Shown here: positions 13,794 to 22,000 of the stretch, piece after piece | Layout: each line of letters starts with the position of its first letter | Position numbering within the stretch: position 1 is the stretch's first letter | Assembly: GCA_016202645.1 (NCBI GenBank) | Contig: JACQOF010000085.1 | Span: 1 to 30,642, forward strand | Direction of reading: 5' to 3' | Source: a bacterium | GTDB taxonomy: Bacteria; Lindowbacteria; 2-12-FULL-62-27 | Length of the DNA: 30,642 nt | Program-made: the position numbers and the translations under genes | Notes under the pieces: generated by a model | Told to the model about the DNA's origin: nothing | The model's input: the letters and a program-made list of their open reading frames with translations, nothing else | Database searches by the model: none

Positions 13794-14969
13794 ATGCCAT
13801 CCGATAATCCTTATCTCGACGTGCCGCCCATCCAGTATAACCTCCTCACAGGCGAGGAGGAAATTCCAACCGTCCGCGTCGAATCGCTTCCGGCCGACGA
13901 CCTTTCGTACAACCTCGAAGACGGCATCACGGTGGTACAGAGCCCGTCGGGACTGACGGCATCCATTTCAGGGAACGGTTGTCATGTCGGAAAACGGAGC
14001 GAGCGGCTGGTCATTCGAAAGAAGGACGGCCGGGCGGTGTGGCAAATTCCGATGGCGCGCCTGCACGAGGTCATTCTCGACGCGCGGGGCCTGTCGATTA
14101 CGACCGATCTTCTGACGGCGCTGGCTGAACGCGGCATCCGGACGAGCATCATCGCGTTTAATGGAAAGCCGGTGGCGGAGATCGCATCGCCGCTGTTGAC
14201 GGCTGTGGTGGAGACGCGCAAGGCGCAGTTCGAGGCGCTGAAGAACGGCCGGGGCCTGCGGCTCGCCAAGGCCGTTGTCGCCGGAAAAATCAGGAACCAA
14301 CAGCGGCTTCTGAAATATTTCGGAAAATATATTTCCACGTCCCAGCCCGACCTCTTCTCCTCTCTCCAGGAGGACATCTCCGCGATGGATGACGCGCAGA
14401 AGGGAATCGAACAGGTCGCTGAAACCACGCTTGACGAGACCCGCGCACGGCTGATGGGCATCGAAGGCCGGGCCGGACAGCGGTATTGGTCGGCCGTCGG
14501 CAGAATCATCGGCGGCCGCGCTCCCTTCCCGGGGCGGACGCATCGCGGCGCATCGGATCCCGTCAACGTCATGCTGAATTTCGGATACGGCGTGCTCTAT
14601 TCGCAAGTTTGGGGCGCGGTGCATTTCGCGGGGCTGGAGCCGTTCGCCGGATTTCTTCACACCGACCGGGCCGGCAAGCCCAGCCTGGTCTTTGACATGG
14701 TAGAGGAATTTCGCGCGCCGGTGGTCGACCGGACGGTCATTTCAATGGCGCAACTCGGCCAGGTGCGCGCGCTCAAAACGCCGGGAATGCTGGACGGCGT
14801 TCTGAAAACGGAATTCCTGTCGAAGCTTTTGGAGCGCATCGACGGAACGGAATCCTTCGACGGCGGGAAATACAGAATTCGTTCGATTATTCAAAAGCAA
14901 TGCCGGCTGGCGGCATCCTTCATTCGGGGCTCGGTCGAGGAATATCGGCCGTTCCGGTTCAAGTGGTAG
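13794..14969 (+). CDS. cas1: Cas1 integrase with N-terminal extension
   Basis: 391 aa from the ATG at 13794; the same frame is open upstream (GTG 13659) but that part overlaps the DUF2442 gene. The usual Cas1 beginning corresponds to about residue 52 onward (SGLTASISGNGCHVGKRSER, LVIRKKDG, IPMARLHEVIL, LLTALAERGIRTSII), so about 50 residues are extra at the N-terminus. Catalytic residues are present: E224 in GIEGRAGQRYW, H289 in GFLHTDR, and D301/E304 in LVFDMVEEFRAP. The 65-residue Glu-to-His spacing matches known Cas1 enzymes. It integrates new spacers with Cas2 and, here, probably Cas4. It is followed after 3 nt by cas2. Its GC-rich composition is closer to the chromosome than cas9. No good Shine-Dalgarno is visible at 13794. 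Confidence 0.95.
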   Translation: MPSDNPYLDVPPIQYNLLTGEEEIPTVRVESLPADDLSYNLEDGITVVQSPSGLTASISGNGCHVGKRSERLVIRKKDGRAVWQIPMARLHEVILDARGLSITTDLLTALAERGIRTSIIAFNGKPVAEIASPLLTAVVETRKAQFEALKNGRGLRLAKAVVAGKIRNQQRLLKYFGKYISTSQPDLFSSLQEDISAMDDAQKGIEQVAETTLDETRARLMGIEGRAGQRYWSAVGRIIGGRAPFPGRTHRGASDPVNVMLNFGYGVLYSQVWGAVHFAGLEPFAGFLHTDRAGKPSLVFDMVEEFRAPVVDRTVISMAQLGQVRALKTPGMLDGVLKTEFLSKLLERIDGTESFDGGKYRIRSIIQKQCRLAASFIRGSVEEYRPFRFKW

Positions 14970-14972
14970 GCC

Positions 14973-15308
14973 ATGCCTGAAACGCGATGTCTTGTCGTCT
15001 ACGACATAGAGGAAGACCGGGCGCGGACGAAGATCAGCGAGGCGTGCCTGGATTTCGGGCTGGAGAGAATTCAGATGAGCGCGTTTTGGGGACTCCTGTC
15101 GCGCACGCGTCAGCGCGAACTCTACCACCGGATCAAGCGGCTTCTGGGGGACGGATACGGGCGTTTCTTCATTCAGCCCATCTGCGCGCACGACGAGGAC
15201 ACGCGGTTCATTCACGAGCAGGGCGACCCCGACGACCGGGCGCTCCTGCGGTCGCTCATCGAGGAACAAAAGACGCGGGACCGGTCGCGCGTCCTGAAAT
15301 TCGAATGA
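14973..15308 (+). CDS. cas2: Cas2
   Basis: 111 aa. The first strand is CLVVYDIEEDRARTKISEAC with the conserved Asp after YD, then LDFGLERIQMSAFWGLLS, which is the Cas2 ferredoxin-fold pattern, and a strand GRFFIQPIC. It is the structural partner of Cas1 in spacer integration. ATG at 14973 follows the cas1 stop by 3 nt, and its stop overlaps the cas4 ATG by four bases (ATGA), so the three adaptation genes are translationally linked. Slightly longer than many Cas2 proteins because of a charged C-terminal tail. Confidence 0.95.
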   Translation: MPETRCLVVYDIEEDRARTKISEACLDFGLERIQMSAFWGLLSRTRQRELYHRIKRLLGDGYGRFFIQPICAHDEDTRFIHEQGDPDDRALLRSLIEEQKTRDRSRVLKFE

Positions 15309-15895
15309 TGCCGGTCGCTTCGGACATCGTCACGGTCAGCGACTTGAAACAGTTCGCCTTTTGCCCGCGCATCCCTTATTTTTCTAGAGTCATGCCGATT
15401 CGGCCGCCGGCCACGGAGCTGATGGAACGCGGTCAGCGGTTGGAGGAGGAGTTTCGACGGCTGGAGGTACGGCGGAGTTTGAGCCGATACGGGTGGGACC
15501 GGGCAAAAAGACATTTTGGCGTATATGCGATGAGCGAATCGATCGGCATCGCCGGGCGGATCGATCTGGCGCTCGAACGCGAGGATGCCGTTGCCATCAT
15601 TGACGTGAAGGCAAGCGGGGGGTTCGTTGGAGACAATCACCGGATGCAGGCGGCGGCGTATCAGATTCTGGCGGCCGAGCATTTCAAGAAACCGTGTCTG
15701 TGCGCGTTCATGTATTTTCTAGATCGCGGATGTGTGGAACGCCTGGAGTTGGACGCCGCATGGACCGAACGACTCCGGCGGGCGATAGAAGGCATTCGAG
15801 CCATGTCGGCAAGTCATGATTTCCCGCCCGCGACGGCGTATCGCAACGCCTGCGAGCAATGCGAATATCGCAATTTCTGCGGCGATGTATTCTGA
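15305..15895 (+). CDS. cas4: Cas4 nuclease, iron-sulfur type
   Basis: 196 aa, ATG at 15305 overlapping cas2. Features of a PD-(D/E)XK Cas4: FAFCPRIPYF near the N-terminus with the first cluster Cys, GIAGRIDLALE (core Asp), VAIIDVKAS (the D-x-K motif), a QAAAYQILAA helix, and a C-terminal NACEQCEYRNFCGD with three Cys that complete a four-Cys iron-sulfur site. Cas4 trims prespacers and selects for PAM during adaptation. It is absent from ordinary II-A and II-C loci but occurs in II-B and in the cas4-bearing II-C variant, so its presence is diagnostic here. It is the last cas gene before the array. Confidence 0.95.
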   Translation: MMPVASDIVTVSDLKQFAFCPRIPYFSRVMPIRPPATELMERGQRLEEEFRRLEVRRSLSRYGWDRAKRHFGVYAMSESIGIAGRIDLALEREDAVAIIDVKASGGFVGDNHRMQAAAYQILAAEHFKKPCLCAFMYFLDRGCVERLELDAAWTERLRRAIEGIRAMSASHDFPPATAYRNACEQCEYRNFCGDVF

Positions 15896-15994
15896 TTTCG
15901 CAAACCACCCGACAAATCTCGCAAGCTTGACGCTTGCGAAATTTGCCTCACTCATTCCGAACCCAACTCACACAGCTTCATAACCGCGGAGCGG
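15896..15994. other. cas4-array spacer region with hairpin
   Basis: 99 nt between cas4 and the first repeat. TCGCAAGC and GCTTGCGA form an 8-bp stem with a 5-nt loop at about 15918-15938, extended after one mismatch by AAAT/ATTT. It could terminate both the cas transcript and the opposing crRNA transcript. Just before repeat 1, GAGCGG plus the first repeat bases makes GAGCGGGA, which is complementary to TCCCGCTC inside the repeat. In conventional terms this is the array-flanking end without the degenerate repeat, hence the likely integration (leader) side. Confidence 0.5.
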
Positions 15995-15995
15995 G

Positions 15996-16023
15996 ATTGT
16001 AGTCCCGCTCAAAAAAAATTCAA
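15996..16023 (-). promoter_or_regulatory. Repeat 1-embedded promoter
   Basis: On the minus strand TTGAAT (16023-16018), 16 nt, then TACAAT (16001-15996). Repeat 1 is next to the cas4 side, so this copy would fire out of the array toward cas4 and yield no guide. The same arrangement of -10-like TACAAT at the repeat end is known from Neisseria and Campylobacter II-C arrays. Confidence 0.6.
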
Positions 16024-16066
16024 GGGTGAAAGTTCTCGTGGACCGTCGATATGATCGAGTCGCTGG

Positions 16067-16094
16067 ATTGTAGTCCCGCTCAAAAAAAATTCAA
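16067..16094 (-). promoter_or_regulatory. Repeat 2-embedded promoter driving spacer 1 crRNA
   Basis: TTGAAT (16094-16089), 16 nt, TACAAT (16072-16067) on the minus strand. Transcription would start about 6 nt into spacer 1 and run through repeat 1, giving a short crRNA with a guide of about 28 nt and a complete tracr-pairing tag. Confidence 0.65.
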
Positions 16095-16138
16095 GGGTGA
16101 AAGCGCTACTGGCAAGTTTCGAGTCCTCCCCGCTACTG

Positions 16139-16165
16139 ATTGTAGTCCCGCTCCAAAAAATTCAG
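16139..16165 (-). promoter_or_regulatory. Degenerate-repeat promoter driving spacer 2 crRNA
   Basis: The degenerate third repeat keeps TACAAT (16144-16139) and offers CTGAAT (16165-16160) 15 nt upstream, while the CTTTCACCC part of the repeat is gone. It could therefore still start the crRNA of spacer 2 although it can no longer pair with the tracrRNA. Confidence 0.55.
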
Positions 16166-16178
16166 CGGACGCCGGAAT

Positions 16179-16207
16179 TTGACACGCGCCCTTTCTTGCG
16201 TTAGAAT
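16179..16207 (+). promoter_or_regulatory. Near-consensus promoter of the metal efflux operon
   Basis: TTGACA (16179-16184, perfect -35), exactly 17 nt, TAGAAT (16202-16207, one mismatch). The predicted start at about 16214 is 3 nt before the GTG of the Cys-rich gene, so the message may be nearly leaderless. The promoter starts 14 nt after the end of the degenerate CRISPR repeat and is divergent from the array promoters. Confidence 0.7.
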
Positions 16208-16216
16208 ACAGCCGCT

Positions 16217-16519
16217 GTGAAAAGAGCGGTTGTGATGCTGGTAGCGCTTTTCTGCATGATCTTGGCCCCGCAGGCGGTTCCGGCCTGCGACATGCCCTGC
16301 TGTCCGGGTTCGGACTGCTCGCCGCAGATGACGTGCGCGCCGGACGCTTCGGCGGCGGCGGTTCTTCCGGCGGCGTCGATTGAAACGGCTGTCAGCGCCG
16401 CAGCGGAAATTACGGACGTCTCGGCGCCTTCAACGGTTGCCGTCAGGCCAGTCTCGAAACTCGATTTTCCTGAACCTCTCGCCAGACTTTTCCTCACCCT
16501 CCGATCTCTTCTGATCTGA
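16217..16519 (+). CDS. Small secreted Cys-rich protein, first gene of metal efflux operon
   Basis: 100 aa from GTG 16217; an in-frame ATG at 16235 with AAAGAG upstream is an alternative, but it loses the Lys-Arg of the signal peptide. Residues 1-22 form a signal peptide (MKRAVVMLVALFCMILAPQA). It is followed by a cluster of Cys and Met, CDMPCCPGSDCSPQMTC, likely to bind soft metal ions, then an Ala/Val-rich linker and a short hydrophobic C-terminus LARLFLTLRSLLI. I do not recognise a named family; similar small Cys-rich leaders occur ahead of cus-type efflux genes. It lies 109 nt before the TolC-like gene and probably shares its transcript. A periplasmic metal-binding or sensing role is inferred. 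Confidence 0.65.
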   Translation: MKRAVVMLVALFCMILAPQAVPACDMPCCPGSDCSPQMTCAPDASAAAVLPAASIETAVSAAAEITDVSAPSTVAVRPVSKLDFPEPLARLFLTLRSLLI

Positions 16520-16533
16520 CCCCCCCTCTCTAA

Positions 16534-16551
16534 CCGGACAAATCTGTCCGG
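16534..16551. repeat. Inverted repeat between Cys-rich gene and cusC-like gene
   Basis: CCGGACA (16534-16540) and TGTCCGG (16545-16551) make a perfect 7-bp stem with an AATC loop. Only a weak T-run follows, so this may be an attenuator, an operator for a metal regulator or a leaky terminator. A second short stem, TCCCC/GGGGA, lies at about 16590-16602. Confidence 0.4.
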
Positions 16552-16628
16552 ATTTCCAGACACGCGGATATCTACATCACCTCTTCCCCATTGGGGAGAA
16601 GATGTTCAATTTCTCAGGAGGGCTTCAG

Positions 16629-17894
16629 ATGAAATTCGGAATGTTTGTCCTGATTTATATGTCCATCCCCGCCGCGGCCATTGCCGCTGAACCGGGCCCC
16701 GCGCGGCTGAAGGAGCTTCTGGCGGAGGCTTACGCGAATAACCCGAATGCGGCGGCGGCGCGGCAGACGTGGGAGGCTGAACGCGCGAAAATTCCCGCGC
16801 AAAAAACGCCGGCCGATCCGATGGTCGGGGCCGATCTCTGGCGGATCGGGCGGGGCAAGTCTCCCAAATCCAAAAACGCCGGACAGGACATGTACATGGT
16901 CCGGCAGGAACTTCCCATCCCGGCGAAACTTTCCGCGCGCGGCAAGGTGCAATACCACAAGGCGCTCATGGCCAGGTATGAATACGACCGCGTTGTCCTC
17001 GACCTTCAGACGGATGTCACCGCGGCCTATTACGATCTCTGGGAACTTCAGGAAAGCCTCCGCATCGCCCGCGCGCACTCGCGCATCTGGGAACGCGTCG
17101 CCGGCGTGTCCGAACGGCAGTACGCGTCCGGCAAGGTCATGCAGAGGGATGTTCTGCGCGCGCATGTCGAGGCTGACCGGATCGCAGTGGAAGCCGCCAA
17201 CCTCGAGGAACGACTGCCCGCGGAACGCGCGCGGGTGAACGCGCTTCTGAATCGCCCGGTTGATTCGGCGCTCGGCAGGCCCCAGGCGCCGGAAGTGGAT
17301 GGTATGACGGCGACCATCGACGCGCTCGATTCGGCCGCGGCGGCCGCAAATGTGGACCTCAAGTCGGCCGACCATCACATCAAGCACGCAACCTACGAAC
17401 TGAAACTCGCGAGACTGGGATTCATCCCCGATTTCACTCTCGGATGGACACGCATGGTCGAGAATGGGATGCCCAAGGTCTACAACGCGTCGGCTCTGCT
17501 CAACCTGCCTCTCTATTTCTGGAAACAACGCGCCGAGGTCCGCGCGGCGCGCGCCGATCTTCGACACGCCGAACTCATGATGACTTGGACGGAAAAACAG
17601 GTCGGCGCGGATCTTCGCGCCGCCGCGGCCGAAGTCCGAAACGCCGCCCGGACCGCGCAGGTCTATCGCGGTTCGATCCTCCCGCGCGCGCGGAAAAATC
17701 TCGAGGTCGTCGAGAGCGGATATCGGGCCGGGCGCGCCGGGTTTCTGGACCTGCTCGATGCTCAGCAGCAACTGCTCACCGAGGAATTGACCCTCATCCG
17801 CGTTCAGGCGGCGTACGGCAAAGCCCGCGCCGTCCTCGAACGGGTTGTGGGATCCGGACTGCATACTGAAATGGAGGGAGTCCACCATGAATAA
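16629..17894 (+). CDS. cusC: TolC-family outer membrane efflux protein, CusC-like
   Basis: 421 aa from the ATG at 16629, chosen because GGAGGG stands 7 nt upstream; an ATG at 16602 precedes that site. Residues 1-20 are a signal peptide ending AAAIAA. The mature part begins with the TolC-type helix LKELLAEAYANNPNAAAARQ and repeats alpha-helical coiled-coil segments; the second repeat ends with ESGYRAGRAGFLDLLDAQQQLL, a hallmark of the family. It forms the outer membrane channel of the tripartite pump completed by the next two genes. Its stop overlaps the next ATG by eight bases, so translation is coupled. No lipobox Cys is present, unlike E. coli CusC. Confidence 0.9.
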   Translation: MKFGMFVLIYMSIPAAAIAAEPGPARLKELLAEAYANNPNAAAARQTWEAERAKIPAQKTPADPMVGADLWRIGRGKSPKSKNAGQDMYMVRQELPIPAKLSARGKVQYHKALMARYEYDRVVLDLQTDVTAAYYDLWELQESLRIARAHSRIWERVAGVSERQYASGKVMQRDVLRAHVEADRIAVEAANLEERLPAERARVNALLNRPVDSALGRPQAPEVDGMTATIDALDSAAAAANVDLKSADHHIKHATYELKLARLGFIPDFTLGWTRMVENGMPKVYNASALLNLPLYFWKQRAEVRAARADLRHAELMMTWTEKQVGADLRAAAAEVRNAARTAQVYRGSILPRARKNLEVVESGYRAGRAGFLDLLDAQQQLLTEELTLIRVQAAYGKARAVLERVVGSGLHTEMEGVHHE

Positions 17895-19002
17895 ACTTCT
17901 CATCATCGGCCTGACCGCCCTGCTCGCCGCCGGAGTATCGGGATATCTGTTTTTCGGTGCGCGGGACCAGGCCCCGGTCATCGACGAGTCCCAACCGCAT
18001 GATTATTTCACCTGCTCGATGCACCCGCAGGTCCACAAGCATGAACCGGGCCGGTGCCCGATTTGCAATATGTCGCTGGTAAAAATTTCTCCGGACGTTC
18101 AGTCGGAGGCGGCATCGACGGTTGAAGGCCGGGGAGCGGTCACGCTCTCGTCGCAGAAAATTCAGCTCATCGGGGTCAGGTTCGGAACCGCCGAGATCGC
18201 GCCGCTCAACAGGACCATCCGCGCCTACGGCCGCGCCGCCTACGACCCGGACCTCTACCACACGCAGGAGGAATATCTTTCGGCGCTGGATCTCATGGAG
18301 ATGTCCGAGGACGCCGGCCTGCCGGCGTCCCGCGAACGGAACGTCCGGCTGCTCAAGGCCGCCGAAACGCGCCTGCGGCTTCTGGGGCTGAACGACGCGC
18401 AAATCCGGATTCTGCGGACCCGGCGGCGCGTCGATCTCGGACTTCTGCTGGGATCGGCAGAGGGCGGCAAGGTCTGGGTCTATGCCGACGTTTACGAATC
18501 GGATTTGTCGTTCGTCCGGGTCGGCATTCCCGTCGATGTGGAGGCGCCGGCGTATCCCGGCCGCGCGTTTAAAGGGGTGATTGCCGCGATCGACCCGGTC
18601 ATCAACCCGAAAACCCGCACGGCGCGGATCCGGTCGGAAGTCGACGATCCGGACCAACTGCTGAAGCCTGATCTGTACGTCAACGTGTTCATCCGCTCGG
18701 ACCTTGGAGAAGGCCTCAGCGTGCCGGACGGCGCCGTTCTCGATTCCGGACGGCGTCAGCACGTGTTCGTCCACAAGGGCGGCGGGCGCTTCGAGCCGCG
18801 CCTCGTGAAAATCGGCCGTAAGGCGGAGGGACGGATCGAGATTCTGGAAGGCCTGGCGGCGGGCGAGGAAGTCGTCACCAGCGGAAACTTTTTGATTGAC
18901 TCCGAATCCCAGCTCCGCGCCGGCATCTCCGGCATGACATATTACGGCGGACAGGAAATAACGCCAGGGAAGGCGGGGACGGAGGGGGTGCATCGGCATT
19001 GA
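17887..19002 (+). CDS. cusB: Membrane fusion protein with heavy-metal-binding domain, CusB-like
   Basis: 371 aa, ATG at 17887 with GGAGGGAG 7-8 nt upstream. An N-terminal membrane anchor (residues 4-23) precedes a heavy-metal-binding domain with C43, M45, H46, C57, C60 and M62 (TCSMHP then GRCPICNMSLV). The barrel and hairpin parts follow: SSQKIQLIGVRFGTAEIAPL, VWVYADVYESDLSFVRVG, YPGRAFKGVIAAIDPVINPKTR and the C-terminal RIEILEGLAAGEEVVTSG. It links the RND pump to the outer membrane channel and may hand metal to the pump. The short helical hairpin is typical of the HME-RND branch. Its TGA overlaps the TTG start of cusA. Confidence 0.93.
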   Translation: MNKLLIIGLTALLAAGVSGYLFFGARDQAPVIDESQPHDYFTCSMHPQVHKHEPGRCPICNMSLVKISPDVQSEAASTVEGRGAVTLSSQKIQLIGVRFGTAEIAPLNRTIRAYGRAAYDPDLYHTQEEYLSALDLMEMSEDAGLPASRERNVRLLKAAETRLRLLGLNDAQIRILRTRRRVDLGLLLGSAEGGKVWVYADVYESDLSFVRVGIPVDVEAPAYPGRAFKGVIAAIDPVINPKTRTARIRSEVDDPDQLLKPDLYVNVFIRSDLGEGLSVPDGAVLDSGRRQHVFVHKGGGRFEPRLVKIGRKAEGRIEILEGLAAGEEVVTSGNFLIDSESQLRAGISGMTYYGGQEITPGKAGTEGVHRH

Positions 19003-22000
19003 TCGAACGGCTGATCGCATGGTGCGCGCGCAACCGGTTCATTGTTTTCACGCTGACCGTTTTTTTCACGATCGTGGGAATCTGGTGCCTCATGCATCTG
19101 CCCCTGGACGCCATTCCCGACCTTTCGGACGTCCAGGTCATTGTCTTCACGGAATGGGACGGACGGTCGCCCGATCTGGTCGAGGACCAGATTACCTATC
19201 CGATCGTCACATCCCTCCTGTCGGCTCCACGCGTCCAATTCGTCCGCGGCCAGTCATTTTTCGGGCTGTCGTTCGTTTACGTCATTTTCGAGGAGGGGAC
19301 GGACATCTACTGGGCGCGGACGCGCGTCCTCGAATACCTGAACGAGTCTCTCGCGAACCTGCCGGAAGGAGTCCGGCCGACTCTCGGCCCGGACGCGACT
19401 GGCGTCGGATGGGTCTTCGAGTACGCCCTGGTCGACGAGTCCGGCCGGCATGACCTCTCCCAGCTGAGAGCGATTCAGGATTGGACGGTCCGATATGCCC
19501 TGGAAAGCGTCGAGGGCGTGGCGGAAGTCGCCACGGCGGGCGGATTCGTCAAGCAATATCAGATTGAAGTCGATCCGGACGCGCTTCTCGCCTACGCCAT
19601 CCCGCTCCAGGACGTGATCGAAGCGGTCCGCCGGTCGAACAACGATGTGGGAGGCCGAAGTTTGGAACTCTCCGAACGCGAATACATGGTCCGCGGCCGG
19701 GGATATATCCGGTCGGTGTCCGACATCGAGCGGATCGCGGTCTCCGTCAACGACGGAACGCCCGTGCTCCTCCGGCAGGTGGCGCGCGTGCGCATCGGGC
19801 CGGACATGCGCCGCGGCGTTGTGGACTTGGACGGCCGGGGCGAAGTGATCGGCGGGCTTGTGGTCGCGCGATACGGCGAGAACGCTCTCAAGGTAATCGA
19901 TCGTGTCAAAGCCAAGATGAAACTTCTGGAAACAGCCCTGCCGGAAGGCGTTCGGTTTGAGATCGTCTATGACCGGTCGAACCTGATCCTGGCGGCGATC
20001 CATACGCTGAAACGAAAACTGACGGAAGAGATGATCGTGGTCGCGCTGGTCATCATGATTTTTCTCTGGCATGTCCGCAGTTCCATCATTCCCGTTGTGA
20101 CATTGCCGATTGCCGTCATCCTGGGATTCATCCCGATGTATTTCACGGGCGTCACGTCCAACATCATGTCCCTCGGCGGCATCGCCATCGCGGTCGGCGC
20201 GATGGTCGACGCGGCCATCGTGCTGGTGGAAAACGCGCACAAGCGGATGGAGGAGTGGGAGGCGGAAGGGCGGCCCCGACCGGTGCTGGACGTGTTGATC
20301 GAAGCGGCGCAGGATGTGGGGCCGTCGATCTTTTTCTCGCTTCTCGTGATCGCAATCTCCTTCGTTCCCATCTTCGCGCTGGAAGGACAGGAAGGGCGGC
20401 TCTTCAAACCGCTGGCGTTCACCAAAAACTTTTCGATGGCCTTCGCCGCGCTCCTGGCCGTCACGCTCGCGCCCGCGCTCATGGCGATGCTCCTGCCCGG
20501 AGGAGGAAAAATCCGGGCCGAGCAGGACCATCCGATCAGCCGGAGGCTTCAGCAACTGTACACCCCCTGTCTCCGATTTGTGCTGAACCGCCGCAGGACG
20601 GTGATCGCCGTCGCGGTGGCCCTCATCGCCGTTACGGTCCCCGTCTACTTTTTGCTGGGCTCGGAATTCATGCCGCCGCTCTGGGAAGGATCGTTTCTCT
20701 ACATGCCGACGGCCCTGCCAGGGATGTCGATCACGCAGGCGGGGCAGGTGATCCATTCGATGGGGAAAATCATCAAGGAGTTTCCGGAAGTCGAGCATGT
20801 GTTCAGCAAAATCGGACGGTTCGAGACGGCGACAGATCCGGCGCCGATCATGATGGTCGAATCGATCATCACGCTGAAACCGATGGAGAACTGGAGGCCC
20901 GGCCTGACGGTGGAGGGTCTCAAGGAGGAGATGGACGCGAAACTGCGGTTTCCCGGCATGCCCAATATCTGGTGGATGCCGATCCAGACACGGATCGAGA
21001 TGCTGGCCACGGGAGTGCGCTCGCCCATCGGCGTAAAAGTCATGGGGCCCAACCTGGAGACCATCGCCGAAAGCGCGCGGCAAATCGAGCAGGCCCTGAA
21101 GGACATTCCGGGCACGCGGTCGGTCTTCGCCGAGCGCGCCACCTCCGGCAGTTACCTCGATTTCGAAATCGACCGGGACGAGATCGCCCGGTATGGACTT
21201 ACGGTGGGAGACGTCGAGGACATCATCGAGTCGGCGATCGGCGGCATGAACATCTCCACGACGGTCGAGGGCCGGGAACGGTTTCCGATCAACGTCAGGT
21301 ACCCGCGGGATTTCAGGGATGACGTGGAGAAACTGCGGCGGGTGAAAGTCGCGACGAAGACGGGCGCGCAGGTGCCGATCGGCCAGCTGGCTCGGATCGG
21401 ATTTTCGACCGGACCGGCGGACATCCGCAACGAGGACGGCTCCCTGGCGTCGTTTGTGTTTGTCGACGTCAAGGGCCGTGACCTGGGCGGGTACGTGAAG
21501 GAGGCGCAGCGAATTGTGCGAGAGCAAGTGACCCTGCCCGCGGGCGTGCATCTGGAGTGGGCGGGCCAGTTTCGATATCTGGAACGGGCCAAACAGCGGC
21601 TTCTCTGGGTGGTGCCGCTGACGCTGTTTGTGATCGTGATGCTGCTGTACATCAACACAAAATCGATGATGAAAACTTTCATCGTGATGCTGGCCGTCCC
21701 GTTCTCGCTGATCGGCGCGGTGTGGCTCTTGTGGATTCTCGACTACAACCTCTCGGTCGCGGTCTGGGTGGGACTGCTGGCCCTGGCCGGTGTCGACGCC
21801 GAGACGGGCGTGATCATGCTTCTCTATTTGGACCTGGCCTATAACGACCGGGTCCGCGCGGGCCGGATGAAAACGCGGGAGGACCTGGAGGAGGCGATCC
21901 ACGACGGCGCGGTGAAGCGAATCCGGCCGAAGCTGATGACCGTCCTGACGACCCTGATCGGCCTCATGCCGATCATGTGGGCTGGCCTCGGCGAAGCCGG

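Larger units (their letters stand above)
15995..16164 (-). CRISPR. CRISPR array, two full repeats, one degenerate repeat, two spacers
   Basis: Repeat 1 at 15995-16032 and repeat 2 at 16066-16103 are identical 38-mers (plus strand GATTGTAGTCCCGCTC, eight A, then TTCAAGGGTGAAAG). Spacers are 16033-16065 (33 nt) and 16104-16137 (34 nt). The third unit from 16138 matches the first 16 bases, then keeps an A-run and TTCA to 16164 and diverges. The crRNA strand is minus: the repeat then begins CTTTCACCCTTGAA, pairing with the tracrRNA at 9440-9453, and ends CTACAATC, a common type II repeat end. The array is very short, which may be real or the result of assembly collapse. Confidence 0.93.

Noticed and set aside
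14599-14613. Apparent loss of the Cas1 catalytic Glu at SQVWG
   Set aside because: The catalytic Glu is not in that motif; E224 in GIEGRAGQ lies 65 residues before H289, the spacing known from other Cas1 enzymes.
15918-15938. Hairpin between cas4 and the array as a second tracrRNA or scaRNA
   Set aside because: It has no complementarity to the repeat; it looks like a terminator or spacer structure only.
16104-16137. CGCTACT at both ends of spacer 2
   Set aside because: A 7-nt match within one 34-nt spacer is weak; no second example and no sign of a target-site duplication.
16033-16137. PAM or target inference from the two spacers
   Set aside because: No matching protospacer is seen in the window, so neither target nor PAM can be derived.
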